Assembly: GCA_900550395.1 (NCBI GenBank)
Contig: URSD01000007.1
Span: 1 to 64,000, forward strand
DNA from: an uncultured Porphyromonadaceae bacterium
GTDB taxonomy: Bacteria > Bacteroidota > Bacteroidia > Bacteroidales > Muribaculaceae
DNA: 64,000 bases
Direction: 5' to 3'
The notes beneath the pieces were generated by a model. It was not told the origin of the DNA and did no database searches. It saw only the letters and a list, made by a program, of their open reading frames with translations. Made by a program: the position numbers and the translations under genes. This document shows, piece by piece, positions 15,843-24,286 of this stretch (the first letter of the stretch is position 1; every line of letters starts with the position of its first letter).

Positions 15843-16016
15843 ATGAAGAAAACAACTGCCGCCGGTCTTGCGCTGCTGTTCCTGCTGTGGCTGGGACTCG
15901 TGGCGCTCATAATCGCCGGCACACCTAAATTCACACTGTACACGGCGTTTGTCATCGTGGCCTCGGGTATAATCATCTTTGTGCCGCTTTACCGTAAATA
16001 TTTCAAAGGAAATTAA
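15843..16016 (+). CDS. Small two-helix membrane protein
   Basis: 57 residues from the ATG at 15843 (an ATG at 15837 would add two residues). It has two hydrophobic segments, about 5-25 and 30-50, joined by GTPKFTLYT, and a basic tail YRKYFKGN. The pattern suggests a helical hairpin in the inner membrane with both ends inside. It is the first gene after the promoter and stops one base before the dxs start. I do not recognise a named family; similar small proteins are common in Bacteroidetes. Confidence 0.65.
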   Translation: MKKTTAAGLALLFLLWLGLVALIIAGTPKFTLYTAFVIVASGIIIFVPLYRKYFKGN

Positions 16017-16017
16017 C

Positions 16018-17940
16018 ATGGCATCAGAAGGCAACGACAACGGTTCGCTTCTCTCCTCCATCGCCTCGCCGGCCGACCTCCGCAAGCTCTCTCTGGAGCA
16101 GCTGCCGGAATTGTGCGCCGAGATACGCAATTTCCTGATCGACAACCTGAGCAAGAACCCCGGCCACTTCGGCTCCAGCATGGGAGCCGTAGAGCTGAGC
16201 GTGGCGTTGCACTATGTGTTGAACACGCCTTACGACCGCATCGTCTGGGACGTGGGACATCAGGCTTACGCCCACAAGCTGCTGACGGGGCGCCGTGAGG
16301 CATTCGCCGAGGGCAACAGGCGCCTGGGCGGCATCAGCGGATTCCCCAACCCCGCGGAGAGCCCGTACGACACCTTCAGCGCCGGACATGCGTCGAACAG
16401 CATCTCGGCAGCTCTGGGCATGGCAATGGCAAGCAAGCTGCACCACGAAAGTCCGCGCCGCAACATAGTGGCCGTGATCGGCGACGCCTCCATCAGCGGC
16501 GGCCTCGCTTTCGAGGGCATAAACAATGCGGCCAACACGCCCAACAACCTCCTCATCATCCTCAACGACAACGACATGAGCATCGACAAGAACGTCGGTT
16601 CGCTCAACTCGTACTTCGCCGAGATGACGACGTCGCACGGCTACAACCGCATGCGCTACAGGCTGTACCGCATGCTGCGCAAAATAGGAGCCGTGAACGA
16701 CCGCGGCAAGGGCGCGATACTGCGCTTCAACAACAGCATCAAGTCGCTGCTGATGGGGAGCCAGAACATCTTCGAGGGCCTGAACATACGCTATTTCGGG
16801 CCGTTCGACGGCAACGACGTGGCCACAGTGGTGCGCGTGCTGCGCGACATCAAGGACATGGACGGCCCGCGCATCCTGCACCTGCACACCGTAAAGGGCA
16901 AAGGCTATGAGCCCGCCGAGAAAGACCCCGCTTCCTGGCATGCTCCGGGACGCTTCGACGCCGCCACAGGCAAGCGCGCCGAAGAAAGCGCCGGGCCTGA
17001 CGGGCACATGAAGTATCAGGACGTGTTCGGCCACACACTGCTCGAACTCGCCCGCGCCGACAGCAACATCGTAGCCGTCACGGCGGCGATGGCAAGCGGC
17101 ACATCCGTGAGCATAATGCAGAAAGAGATGCCGGAGAGGGTGTTCGACGTGGGAATCTCCGAAGGCCACGCCGTGACCTTCGCCGGCGGCATGGCAAAGG
17201 ATGGTCTGCGTCCTTTCGTAGCCATCTACTCCAGCTTCCTGCAACGCGCCTACGACCACATAATCCACGACGTAGCCCTGATGGGGCTGCCGGTGACATT
17301 CTGCATAGACCGCGCCGGCATAGTGGGAGAAGACGGCGCAACGCACCACGGAGCGTTTGACATAGCCTACATGCGCACCGTGCCCGGCATGACCGTGGCC
17401 GCACCGCGCGACGAGCTGTGGCTGCGCCGGCTCATGCTCACGGCAGCCACCGGAGAGCACGGCCCCATGGCAATACGCTATCCGCGCGGGCGCGGCAGCA
17501 TGGACGACCCACTCGGCACGCCGGTGGAGAGCGCCCCGACAGGCCGTGGAGAAAAGCTCAAGGACGGCACCGAGGCATGCGTGCTCACCATAGGCACCAT
17601 AGCCGGACCGGCCGCCGAGGCCATCAGAAGCCTCGAGGCCGAAGGACACAGCATAGCCCACTACGACATGGTCTTCGCCAAGCCCCTCGACGAGAACATT
17701 CTGCGCGAGGTGGCGGCCAAAGGCGCACCTATAATCACCGCCGAGGACGGCATAGCGCACGGCGGCATGGGCTCGGCCGTGGCCGAGTGGCTGGCCGACA
17801 ACGGCCACACGCTGCCCGTACACCGCATAGGTCTGCCCGACGCTTTCGTAACCCAGGGCACACCGGCGCAGCTCGCCGCCATATGCGGCACTGATGCCGC
17901 AGGAATACGCGACACCATAGCCAATGTCATAAAGAAATGA
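16018..17940 (+). CDS. dxs: 1-deoxy-D-xylulose-5-phosphate synthase
   Basis: 640 residues, the normal DXS length. It condenses pyruvate and glyceraldehyde 3-phosphate with thiamine diphosphate, the entry step of the MEP isoprenoid pathway. Seen are GHFGSSMGAVELSVALH (49-65), WDVGHQAYAHK (77-87), the ThDP motif region GDASISGG (155-162, where most DXS have GDG) with LND (182-184), and the transketolase-type domain 2 with FDVGISEGHAVTFAGG. A C-terminal transketolase domain completes it. The ATG at 16018 follows the preceding gene's stop; the longer frame would overlap that gene. It overlaps trkA by 4 bases. Confidence 0.95.
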   Translation: MASEGNDNGSLLSSIASPADLRKLSLEQLPELCAEIRNFLIDNLSKNPGHFGSSMGAVELSVALHYVLNTPYDRIVWDVGHQAYAHKLLTGRREAFAEGNRRLGGISGFPNPAESPYDTFSAGHASNSISAALGMAMASKLHHESPRRNIVAVIGDASISGGLAFEGINNAANTPNNLLIILNDNDMSIDKNVGSLNSYFAEMTTSHGYNRMRYRLYRMLRKIGAVNDRGKGAILRFNNSIKSLLMGSQNIFEGLNIRYFGPFDGNDVATVVRVLRDIKDMDGPRILHLHTVKGKGYEPAEKDPASWHAPGRFDAATGKRAEESAGPDGHMKYQDVFGHTLLELARADSNIVAVTAAMASGTSVSIMQKEMPERVFDVGISEGHAVTFAGGMAKDGLRPFVAIYSSFLQRAYDHIIHDVALMGLPVTFCIDRAGIVGEDGATHHGAFDIAYMRTVPGMTVAAPRDELWLRRLMLTAATGEHGPMAIRYPRGRGSMDDPLGTPVESAPTGRGEKLKDGTEACVLTIGTIAGPAAEAIRSLEAEGHSIAHYDMVFAKPLDENILREVAAKGAPIITAEDGIAHGGMGSAVAEWLADNGHTLPVHRIGLPDAFVTQGTPAQLAAICGTDAAGIRDTIANVIKK

Positions 17941-19271
17941 AAATCGTCATAGCCGGAGCCGGAGAAGTAGGTTCGCACCTTGCAAAACTCCTCAGCAACG
18001 AGGAGCAGGACATTCTGCTCATCGACGAGGACGCCGACCGCCTGGCGGCACTGGACGCCAGCTACAACATCATGACGATGGCCGGCAACCCGACGTCGTT
18101 CCTGAACCTGCGCAACGCCCTGCGCGACGGCTGCGACATATTCATAGCCGTAACGCCCATCGAGGCCAGCAACGTAGTGGCCTGCTCCATAGCCAAGACG
18201 ATGGGGGCCGGCATCACCGTGGCCCGTATCAGCCACTACGGCTACATGGCGCCCGAGAACCGCGAGTCGATGAAGCGCATGGGCGTGGACAGGGTCATAT
18301 ACCCGGAATATCTCGCCGCCCAGGAGATACTGACCGCGCTCGACCATCCGTGGACGCGCTACTGGTATGAATTCCACAACGGCGAGATAATCCTTGCCGG
18401 CGTGCGGCTGCGCAGCGGGGCGCCCCTGGTGGGAATGCAGCTGAAAGACTTCGCATCCTCCAACCACAATTTCCACGTGTCGGCCATAAAGCGCGACCAC
18501 GAGAGCATCATTCCCCGCGGTGACGACCGCATGGAGGAAGGCGACATACTGTACCTGACGTTCACCCGCGACGACGTGGATGCGCTGCGGCATCTTACGG
18601 GCAAGACCGACTTCCGCGTGCGCCGCGTGGTAATCATGGGCGGCGACAAGATGGCCGTGCGGGTGTACGACCTCGGGCATGACCGCTACCGCTTCACCAT
18701 CATAGAGAGCGACCGCGACCTATGCCACACTCTCCCGGCCAAATGCCCCGACGCGGAAATCATCATGGGCGACGGCCGCGACCCCGAGCTGTGGACCGAG
18801 ACCGGCCTGGACAGCGCCGATGCCTTTGTGGCGCTCACATCCAGCTCCGAGACCAACATACTGGCATGCATGGCGGCGAAGGACCTCGGAGTGAAGCGCA
18901 CCGTGGCCGAAGTGGAGAACCTTCAGTTCATCAACCTCGCCGAGGGCATGAACATCGGCAAGGTAGTCAACAAAAAACTCCTGGCAAGCAGCAACATATT
19001 CCAGCTCATGCTCGACGCCGACGCATCGTCGGCCAAATGCCTCGCGCTCATTGACGCCGAGGTGGCGGAGCTGGAGGTGCGTGCCGGCTCCCGCATCACG
19101 GAGGCACCCGTGCGCAAGCTCAGTCTGCCTCGCAGCATGACACTGGCTGCGCTGATACGCGACGGCCACGGCATGCTGATAGACGGCAACACACACATAC
19201 AGGCCGGCGACCATGTGCTGGTATTTTTCCTGCAGGGAGCCATACACAAGGTGGAGCGCCTATTCTCCTGA
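17937..19271 (+). CDS. trkA: Trk system potassium uptake protein TrkA
   Basis: 444 residues with two tandem RCK units: an NAD-binding Rossmann domain beginning KIVIAGAGEVGSHLAKLL (GxGxxG at 7-12) followed by an RCK_C domain, and a second NAD-binding half beginning RRVVIMGGDKMAVRV (about 225) with its RCK_C domain ending near residue 440. TrkA is the cytoplasmic regulatory ring that gates TrkH in response to nucleotide binding. It overlaps dxs by 4 bases and is followed after 6 bases by trkH. Confidence 0.95.
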   Translation: MKIVIAGAGEVGSHLAKLLSNEEQDILLIDEDADRLAALDASYNIMTMAGNPTSFLNLRNALRDGCDIFIAVTPIEASNVVACSIAKTMGAGITVARISHYGYMAPENRESMKRMGVDRVIYPEYLAAQEILTALDHPWTRYWYEFHNGEIILAGVRLRSGAPLVGMQLKDFASSNHNFHVSAIKRDHESIIPRGDDRMEEGDILYLTFTRDDVDALRHLTGKTDFRVRRVVIMGGDKMAVRVYDLGHDRYRFTIIESDRDLCHTLPAKCPDAEIIMGDGRDPELWTETGLDSADAFVALTSSSETNILACMAAKDLGVKRTVAEVENLQFINLAEGMNIGKVVNKKLLASSNIFQLMLDADASSAKCLALIDAEVAELEVRAGSRITEAPVRKLSLPRSMTLAALIRDGHGMLIDGNTHIQAGDHVLVFFLQGAIHKVERLFS

Positions 19272-19277
19272 CACGGC

Positions 19278-20756
19278 ATGTACGGAAAACATCACCACCA
19301 GCTCGTAAATCTGCCCATGCTGCTGCGCGTGGCCGGATGGCTCATGATGATAGAGGCGCTGTTCATGCTCATTCCCATCGTCACCTGCCTGATATACGGC
19401 GAGAGCGACTGGAGTGTATTCTCGGTCATAGCCGGCATCACCGGCCTCTGCGGCTTCTTCCTGAGCCGCCGCATACGTCCGGCCCACTACGGCATGGGCA
19501 AGCGTGACGGCTTCCTGCTGACGTCGATGGTATGGGTAGTATTCTCAGTCTTCGGGATGCTGCCGTTCATGTTCTGCCGGCAGCCTCTCACGTTGAGCAG
19601 CGCATTCTTCGAGGCCATGAGCGGCTTCACCACCACGGGCGCCTCCGTAATCACCGACATCAGCGACATGAGCCACGGCGTACACATATGGCGCGCCACG
19701 ATGCAGTGGCTCGGCGGCATGGGAATAATACTCTTCACCCTGGCTGTCATACCCATGCTCAACTCGTCGGGCGGCATGCTGATGTTCAACGCCGAAGTGA
19801 CGGGAATCACCCACGACAAGCTGCGGCCGCGCATAAGCGAGACGGCCAAGGCGCTGTGGATGATATATTTCGCCATCACCGCACTGCTTGTGGCCCTGCT
19901 GTGGGCAGGCCCTATGAACTTTTTCGACAGTTTGTGCCACGCATTCGGCGCCATAAGCACCGGCGGCTACTCTACCCGCAACGACGGCATCTCGGCCTAC
20001 GGGTCGGTGTACATAAAGGTGGTACTGACGGTGTTCATGTTCATCGGCGGCGTCAATTTCTCTCTCATATACCGCACTGTGCGGGGGGAATGGTCGGCTC
20101 TGCGGCGCAACGACGTGTTCCGCACGTATGTCTATATCGTTGCCGTGATGTATGTGCTGTTTGTAGCGGGCATCATGACGCAGGGCCGCTGGAACGGCTG
20201 GCAGGACCTGACAGTGAATCCTCTGTTCCAGATAGTGTCGACCATCACGTCCACCGGCTTCACGCCCACCAATTTCGAGAACTGGGGGCCGCTGGTGCTG
20301 TCGCTCGTGTTCCTGCTTATGCTTTTCGGCTCCTGCGCCGGCTCAACCAGCGGCGGTGCCAAAATCGACAGGCTGCTGTACCTGATACGCAACTGCCGGA
20401 ACGAGCTGTACCGCTGCATCTATCCGCACGCAGTGATGTCGGTGCGCGTCAACGGGCGCGTCGTAGGCAGCGACATCGTCAACAAGGTGATAGCTTTCCT
20501 GTGCATATACATGCTGCTCATAGGACTGGGTGGCACCCTGCTTTCCGCCATGGGCGTTCCCATCATCGACGCGTTCTTCTCGGCTTTCTCCTGCATGAGC
20601 AACACCGGTCTCGGCGCCGGCATCACCGGCTTCGGAGGCGGCTACGACATGCTGCCCGACGCCGCCAAGTGGGTACTGTCGTTCCTGATGCTGACCGGCC
20701 GACTGGAGATATTCACCGTACTGCTCCTGTTCGTGCCGTCGTTCTGGCGGAGATAG
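19278..20756 (+). CDS. trkH: Trk system potassium uptake channel TrkH
   Basis: 492 residues with about ten to twelve hydrophobic segments arranged as four membrane-pore-membrane repeats. The pore-loop glycine motifs appear as MSGFTTTGASV, FGAISTGGYSTRN, TITSTGFTPTNF and MSNTGLGAGITGFGG, each resembling the TTG/STGF selectivity filter of Trk/Ktr channels. It carries potassium across the inner membrane together with TrkA, encoded directly upstream. Confidence 0.95.
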   Translation: MYGKHHHQLVNLPMLLRVAGWLMMIEALFMLIPIVTCLIYGESDWSVFSVIAGITGLCGFFLSRRIRPAHYGMGKRDGFLLTSMVWVVFSVFGMLPFMFCRQPLTLSSAFFEAMSGFTTTGASVITDISDMSHGVHIWRATMQWLGGMGIILFTLAVIPMLNSSGGMLMFNAEVTGITHDKLRPRISETAKALWMIYFAITALLVALLWAGPMNFFDSLCHAFGAISTGGYSTRNDGISAYGSVYIKVVLTVFMFIGGVNFSLIYRTVRGEWSALRRNDVFRTYVYIVAVMYVLFVAGIMTQGRWNGWQDLTVNPLFQIVSTITSTGFTPTNFENWGPLVLSLVFLLMLFGSCAGSTSGGAKIDRLLYLIRNCRNELYRCIYPHAVMSVRVNGRVVGSDIVNKVIAFLCIYMLLIGLGGTLLSAMGVPIIDAFFSAFSCMSNTGLGAGITGFGGGYDMLPDAAKWVLSFLMLTGRLEIFTVLLLFVPSFWRR

Positions 20757-20766
20757 CCTTCCGCAG

Positions 20767-20790
20767 AACAATCGCGGTCCCACGATTGTT
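20767..20790 (+). terminator. Hairpin after trkH
   Basis: AACAATCG (20767-20774) pairs with CGATTGTT (20783-20790) around an 8-base loop. It lies between trkH and the PepSY-like gene. A T-run is lacking, so it may attenuate rather than stop transcription. Confidence 0.4.
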
Positions 20791-20819
20791 AAGGATTTAT
20801 AACAAATTCTCTGACAATC

Positions 20820-21266
20820 ATGAAACTATTGCGTCCTGTTCTGTCCCTGCTTGCACTCCTCGCCGTCTGCATCGCCCCCACGGCGTGCAGTCACGACGAC
20901 GTGTGGGGTGAAGTGCCGGACAAAATCGAACAGTTCATAAACCGTTATTTCCCGAATTCCGAGCTTTCATCATGCAGCAGCACGGGGGGCAGCTACCGCG
21001 TGCGCATCAAAAACGGCCCGGGACTCACCTTCGATTCCGCCTGCGAATGGACCGCCATAGCCGGATACGGCGAGACTATGCCACAGGTGCTTGTGTTCGA
21101 CCAGCTGCCGCCGGCGCTGTACGATTATCTCGAGGAAATCCAGGCCGTAGCAAAGGTGTATTCGATGGAACGTGACAAAAGCCACTATACCATCGGCCTG
21201 CAGAACACGTCGGTGGTCTACGACACCGCGACAGGCAAAATAACGTCGCCCGTGCCTCCGGTGTGA
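20820..21266 (+). CDS. PepSY-like (DUF2874) lipoprotein
   Basis: 148 residues with a signal peptide and lipobox (PTACS, anchor Cys23). The mature part follows the DUF2874 PepSY-like pattern common in Bacteroidetes: KIEQFINRYFPNSELSS, a strand with YRVRIKNGPGLTFDSACEWTAI, then PALYDYLEE and HYTIGLQNTSVVYDTATGKI. These small exported proteins have a beta-lactamase-inhibitor-like fold; the function is unknown. A role in binding metal or peptides is sometimes suggested but not shown here. Confidence 0.8.
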   Translation: MKLLRPVLSLLALLAVCIAPTACSHDDVWGEVPDKIEQFINRYFPNSELSSCSSTGGSYRVRIKNGPGLTFDSACEWTAIAGYGETMPQVLVFDQLPPALYDYLEEIQAVAKVYSMERDKSHYTIGLQNTSVVYDTATGKITSPVPPV

Positions 21267-21269
21267 TAT

Positions 21270-21300
21270 TTTGAAGGTTCAAAAATAATGCTTAACTTTG
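21270..21300 (+). promoter_or_regulatory. Promoter of the ATPase gene
   Basis: TTTG (21270-21273), 19 bases, TAACTTTG (21293-21300): an exact consensus promoter starting transcription near 21307, only about 13 bases before the first ATG. Confidence 0.8.
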
Positions 21301-21319
21301 TACTGACAAAATATGTGTC

Positions 21320-22597
21320 ATGACACAAAAAATATCAGTACACATGATTATCGAAAGGAACGTTTATCTGAAAAAACTCATTGCCAAAAGGCATAATGGG
21401 AAAATCAAAATCGTTACAGGCATACGTCGCTGTGGTAAATCGTTTTTATTGTCAACCATTTATGCAAATTGGCTCCGGGAACAAGGTGTCGATGATTCAC
21501 ACATCATTAACATAAACCTTGAAGATAGGCGAAACAAATATCTTCGTGATCCAGATGCCCTGCTTGCATTTATTGATTCTAAATTGACCGATGACAAAGT
21601 GCACTATATAATGGTCGATGAAATTCAGCTCGTGCCGGAATTTGAGGACGTTCTGAACAGCTATCTGAATATGAATAATGCAGATGTCTATGTTACCGGA
21701 AGCAACGCAAGATTCCTTTCAAAACAGGTGCGTACAGAATTTGCCGGACGCGGTGAGGAAGTTAAGCTGTACCCGCTGACTTTCAGCGAATATATCACCG
21801 CTGTAAATTTGGAAAAGTCTGATGCGTTGAGAGATTATATGATATACGGAGGTCTTCCACAAGTAGTGCTAAAGGAAACACATGAAGAAAAAGTAGAGAT
21901 ATTGAAAGCACTTTTTGAGAACACCTATATCAGTGATATTGTGGTGCGATATAAGATTCGCAACACAGAAGTTCTGGATGAATTGCTTAATATTCTGGCA
22001 TCTTCAATTGGTGGTCTAACCAATGCCACGAAGCTCGCCAATACTTTTGTCAGTATCAAACACGAGAAGGTAAGTCGTAATACTATTGTCAACTATCTTG
22101 AATATATTTGTGATTCATTTCTAATGGAAAAAGCGAGTAGGTATGACATCAAAGGAAAACGGTATATTGACAGCCCATATAAATATTATTTCACAGACTG
22201 CGGATTACGGAATATGCGCTTGAATTTCAGACAAATTGAGTACACGCATCTCCTTGAAAACGTCATATACAATGAACTGATTGCGCGAGGGTTTAGTGTT
22301 GATGTCGGCGTCGTTTCCAAACAGACAAGAGATGACAACGGTGAACGGGCAAGACAGTATTATGAAATAGATTTTGTATGTAACTATGGCAGTAGAAGAT
22401 ATTATATCCAGTCGGCTTATAGGATGATTGATGAGGCAAAGGTCAGGCAGGAAGAGGCATCCTTGAGAAACATTGATGATTCTTTTAAAAAAATCATCAT
22501 ACTTGGGGAATATACTCCTGTACTCCACAATGAATCAGGCATAACCATAATGAGTATTTATGATTTCCTATTGAAAGATAATTCATTGGAACTTTAA
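21320..22597 (+). CDS. AAA-type ATPase with DUF4143 C-terminal domain
   Basis: 425 residues. Walker A is GIRRCGKS (34-41) and Walker B is HYIMVDEIQ (Asp100, Glu101). A sensor-like VYVTGSNARFLS follows, typical of this ATPase group. The C-terminal part matches DUF4143, with a winged-helix region (SSIGGLTNATKLANTF) and a nuclease-like end, YEIDFVCNYGSRRYYIQSAY. Such genes are common and variable in gut Bacteroidetes and their role is unknown; links to DNA processing or toxin-like systems have been guessed. The sequence is markedly AT-rich compared with both neighbours, pointing to horizontal acquisition. The alternative start is at 21344. Confidence 0.88.
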   Translation: MTQKISVHMIIERNVYLKKLIAKRHNGKIKIVTGIRRCGKSFLLSTIYANWLREQGVDDSHIININLEDRRNKYLRDPDALLAFIDSKLTDDKVHYIMVDEIQLVPEFEDVLNSYLNMNNADVYVTGSNARFLSKQVRTEFAGRGEEVKLYPLTFSEYITAVNLEKSDALRDYMIYGGLPQVVLKETHEEKVEILKALFENTYISDIVVRYKIRNTEVLDELLNILASSIGGLTNATKLANTFVSIKHEKVSRNTIVNYLEYICDSFLMEKASRYDIKGKRYIDSPYKYYFTDCGLRNMRLNFRQIEYTHLLENVIYNELIARGFSVDVGVVSKQTRDDNGERARQYYEIDFVCNYGSRRYYIQSAYRMIDEAKVRQEEASLRNIDDSFKKIIILGEYTPVLHNESGITIMSIYDFLLKDNSLEL

Positions 22598-22624
22598 TGA
22601 AAAGTGAGATAATCTCCTTTTTCA
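22598..22624 (+). terminator. Terminator of the ATPase gene
   Basis: Directly after the stop codon, 22598-22610 pairs with 22612-22624 (one mismatch, one wobble) to form an A/T-rich hairpin whose 3' arm is T-rich. It is an extended quasi-palindrome. Confidence 0.55.
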
Positions 22625-22692
22625 TCATAGTTCATTCTTTTATCGCCGAGTCCTTTAATTGTCGGATGATGTGGATTGTTTTTCGGGCAAAA

Positions 22693-22724
22693 TTTGCATA
22701 TATCAAATAATTATGCCAATTTTG
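22693..22724 (+). promoter_or_regulatory. Promoter of the LamG-like membrane protein gene
   Basis: TTTG (22693-22696), 20 bases, CAATTTTG (22717-22724), one base off TAnnTTTG. It supports a start at 22728 or 22749 rather than at the upstream ATG 22659. Confidence 0.6.
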
Positions 22725-22748
22725 CGGATGAACCTCAGACCACACACC

Positions 22749-24200
22749 ATGAGCCTACTCCGCATCATCCTGCCGGCTGTCATCGCTATCTCCACGGCAT
22801 ACGCGGCCGAAGCCGCGCCAGCGCGCAACATACCATCTTTCCCGGAAGCCGTAGTGCAGATCAAGGTAGACGGCACCATCGCCGACTCCGCAGGCAATCA
22901 CAGCCTGAAACAATTCAACCCCTCCACGTGCGGGCTCTCCGCAATCCGTTCGCCACGCTATGCCGCCGACGGAGGTCTGCTGCTGACGGCGCCAGTCGCT
23001 CCCGACGTCAAAGTGCCATTCTTTGCGGCAAGCGACTACAACGAGAGTGAATATTTCGCAGTGGCACTGCGTATGCGTCTGCCCCGGGGGCTGCACGATT
23101 ATGCACCGATTATGCTCATTCCCGCCAATGCGGCCGACGGAGCAATAAAGCCATTCGTGATAGACGGTGATTCCATACGCGTGTTCGGCGCCAAACGCTC
23201 CAACGAGACCCTCGATTGGTGGAGCAATCCATTGCCTCAGCCCGATGCCGAAGGGTACACATCCATAATATACCAGCGCATAGGCAGCGTAGGTGCAAAG
23301 CTTTATGTCGGCGACCGCCTTTATGACTATGCCGACAATGTGCGCAGCAATGCCCGCTACGAGCGAGTCGTAGTCAACGCAGCCGACAGCGTGGTGCTCA
23401 ACGACTTCGTCATCTTCAGCCAATGCGAGACCTACAAAGTGTTCAGGGCCTTCAACGGCTATGAACGCGGTTTCAGCTACGACTACGGGGAAAAAGACGA
23501 ACAGGGCACAATAACTGAGTACACCGAACGGGAAAACGCCGGATACAAGCGCTGGATCGTCATCGACATCATCATGATTGTCATCGCCATCGCCATCCGC
23601 CTGAGGCGCCCGCGGCGCCACGTAGTAGGCTTCCAGTTCGTAGGCTTTCCACTCCTTGTTCTCGCAATTATCATCTCCATTACCGTGCATGCGTTGCTCT
23701 ACCAGCCCGGCGGCGTCACCCTTGAGTTCTGGAAGTGGATAGCATCGCTCGCCGCCTACCTCGTCGTGGCATGGGCGCCTATCGATCAGAAAGAATATGA
23801 CAACCTGATGGAAGAACGCGCCTATGAAAAACAGCAGAGGCGCGGCAAGTCCATGAAAGGAAAAATTGGCTCCATACTCGGCATGCTCGCCTTGGGCTCA
23901 TTTCTCTACACCATGAGCGCCTATGAGAACTCAAAACGCAGAGTCGTGACCGTCGACACCGCCACCGGGCAGCGGACAGGCAGCAGGACCACTCATGATA
24001 TGGGCTCATTCTTCTCGCAGATTATGGCCGCGGCCGTAGTCGTATTCACAGTCATAGCCATATTCGGATTCTTCGTATTTCTGCTGATGCGCATCCTCCT
24101 GTGGATACTGCCCTGGATTCCCGTACTGATGTTCATCGTCAACACAGCTATCTACATCATCATGGAGCGCAACATCGACCGCAGCAAAGACCCCGTCTGA
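22749..24200 (+). CDS. Exported/membrane protein with LamG-like N-terminal domain
   Basis: 483 residues from the ATG at 22749, chosen because a signal peptide starts there and the promoter lies just upstream; the ATG at 22728 would add 7 residues. After the signal peptide (to about residue 22) comes a beta-rich region of about 200 residues that looks like a concanavalin/LamG sandwich (for example YFAVALRMRLPRGLHDYAP and GAKLYVGDRLYDYADNV). Three or four membrane helices follow, with a basic loop KQQRRGKSMKG, a threonine/arginine-rich stretch and a final helix pair. I do not recognise a named family. The layout suggests a periplasmic sugar- or protein-binding domain fixed to the inner membrane. 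Confidence 0.7.
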   Translation: MSLLRIILPAVIAISTAYAAEAAPARNIPSFPEAVVQIKVDGTIADSAGNHSLKQFNPSTCGLSAIRSPRYAADGGLLLTAPVAPDVKVPFFAASDYNESEYFAVALRMRLPRGLHDYAPIMLIPANAADGAIKPFVIDGDSIRVFGAKRSNETLDWWSNPLPQPDAEGYTSIIYQRIGSVGAKLYVGDRLYDYADNVRSNARYERVVVNAADSVVLNDFVIFSQCETYKVFRAFNGYERGFSYDYGEKDEQGTITEYTERENAGYKRWIVIDIIMIVIAIAIRLRRPRRHVVGFQFVGFPLLVLAIIISITVHALLYQPGGVTLEFWKWIASLAAYLVVAWAPIDQKEYDNLMEERAYEKQQRRGKSMKGKIGSILGMLALGSFLYTMSAYENSKRRVVTVDTATGQRTGSRTTHDMGSFFSQIMAAAVVVFTVIAIFGFFVFLLMRILLWILPWIPVLMFIVNTAIYIIMERNIDRSKDPV

Positions 24201-24252
24201 GGCCAAATCCGCAATTTTTTCTTTTTTTTCGCTCTCATTGCTTAATTTTTAG

Positions 24253-24260
24253 TAACTTTG
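24253..24260 (+). promoter_or_regulatory. -7 box of the parC operon
   Basis: TAACTTTG matches TAnnTTTG, 27 bases before the parC start. The -33 region is T-rich without a clean TTTG at the expected distance. It excludes the longer frame that begins at 24101. Confidence 0.5.
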
Positions 24261-24286
24261 TGCTAAAACCCCGAGCAGCACATCAC

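Noticed and set aside
15979..16017. An N-terminal extension of Dxs beginning at 15979
   Set aside because: It overlaps the preceding small membrane protein and the ATG at 16018 gives the usual Dxs start.
16024..17823. A 599-residue frame antisense to dxs
   Set aside because: Same reason: dxs is unmistakable on the plus strand and the antisense frame shows no domain.
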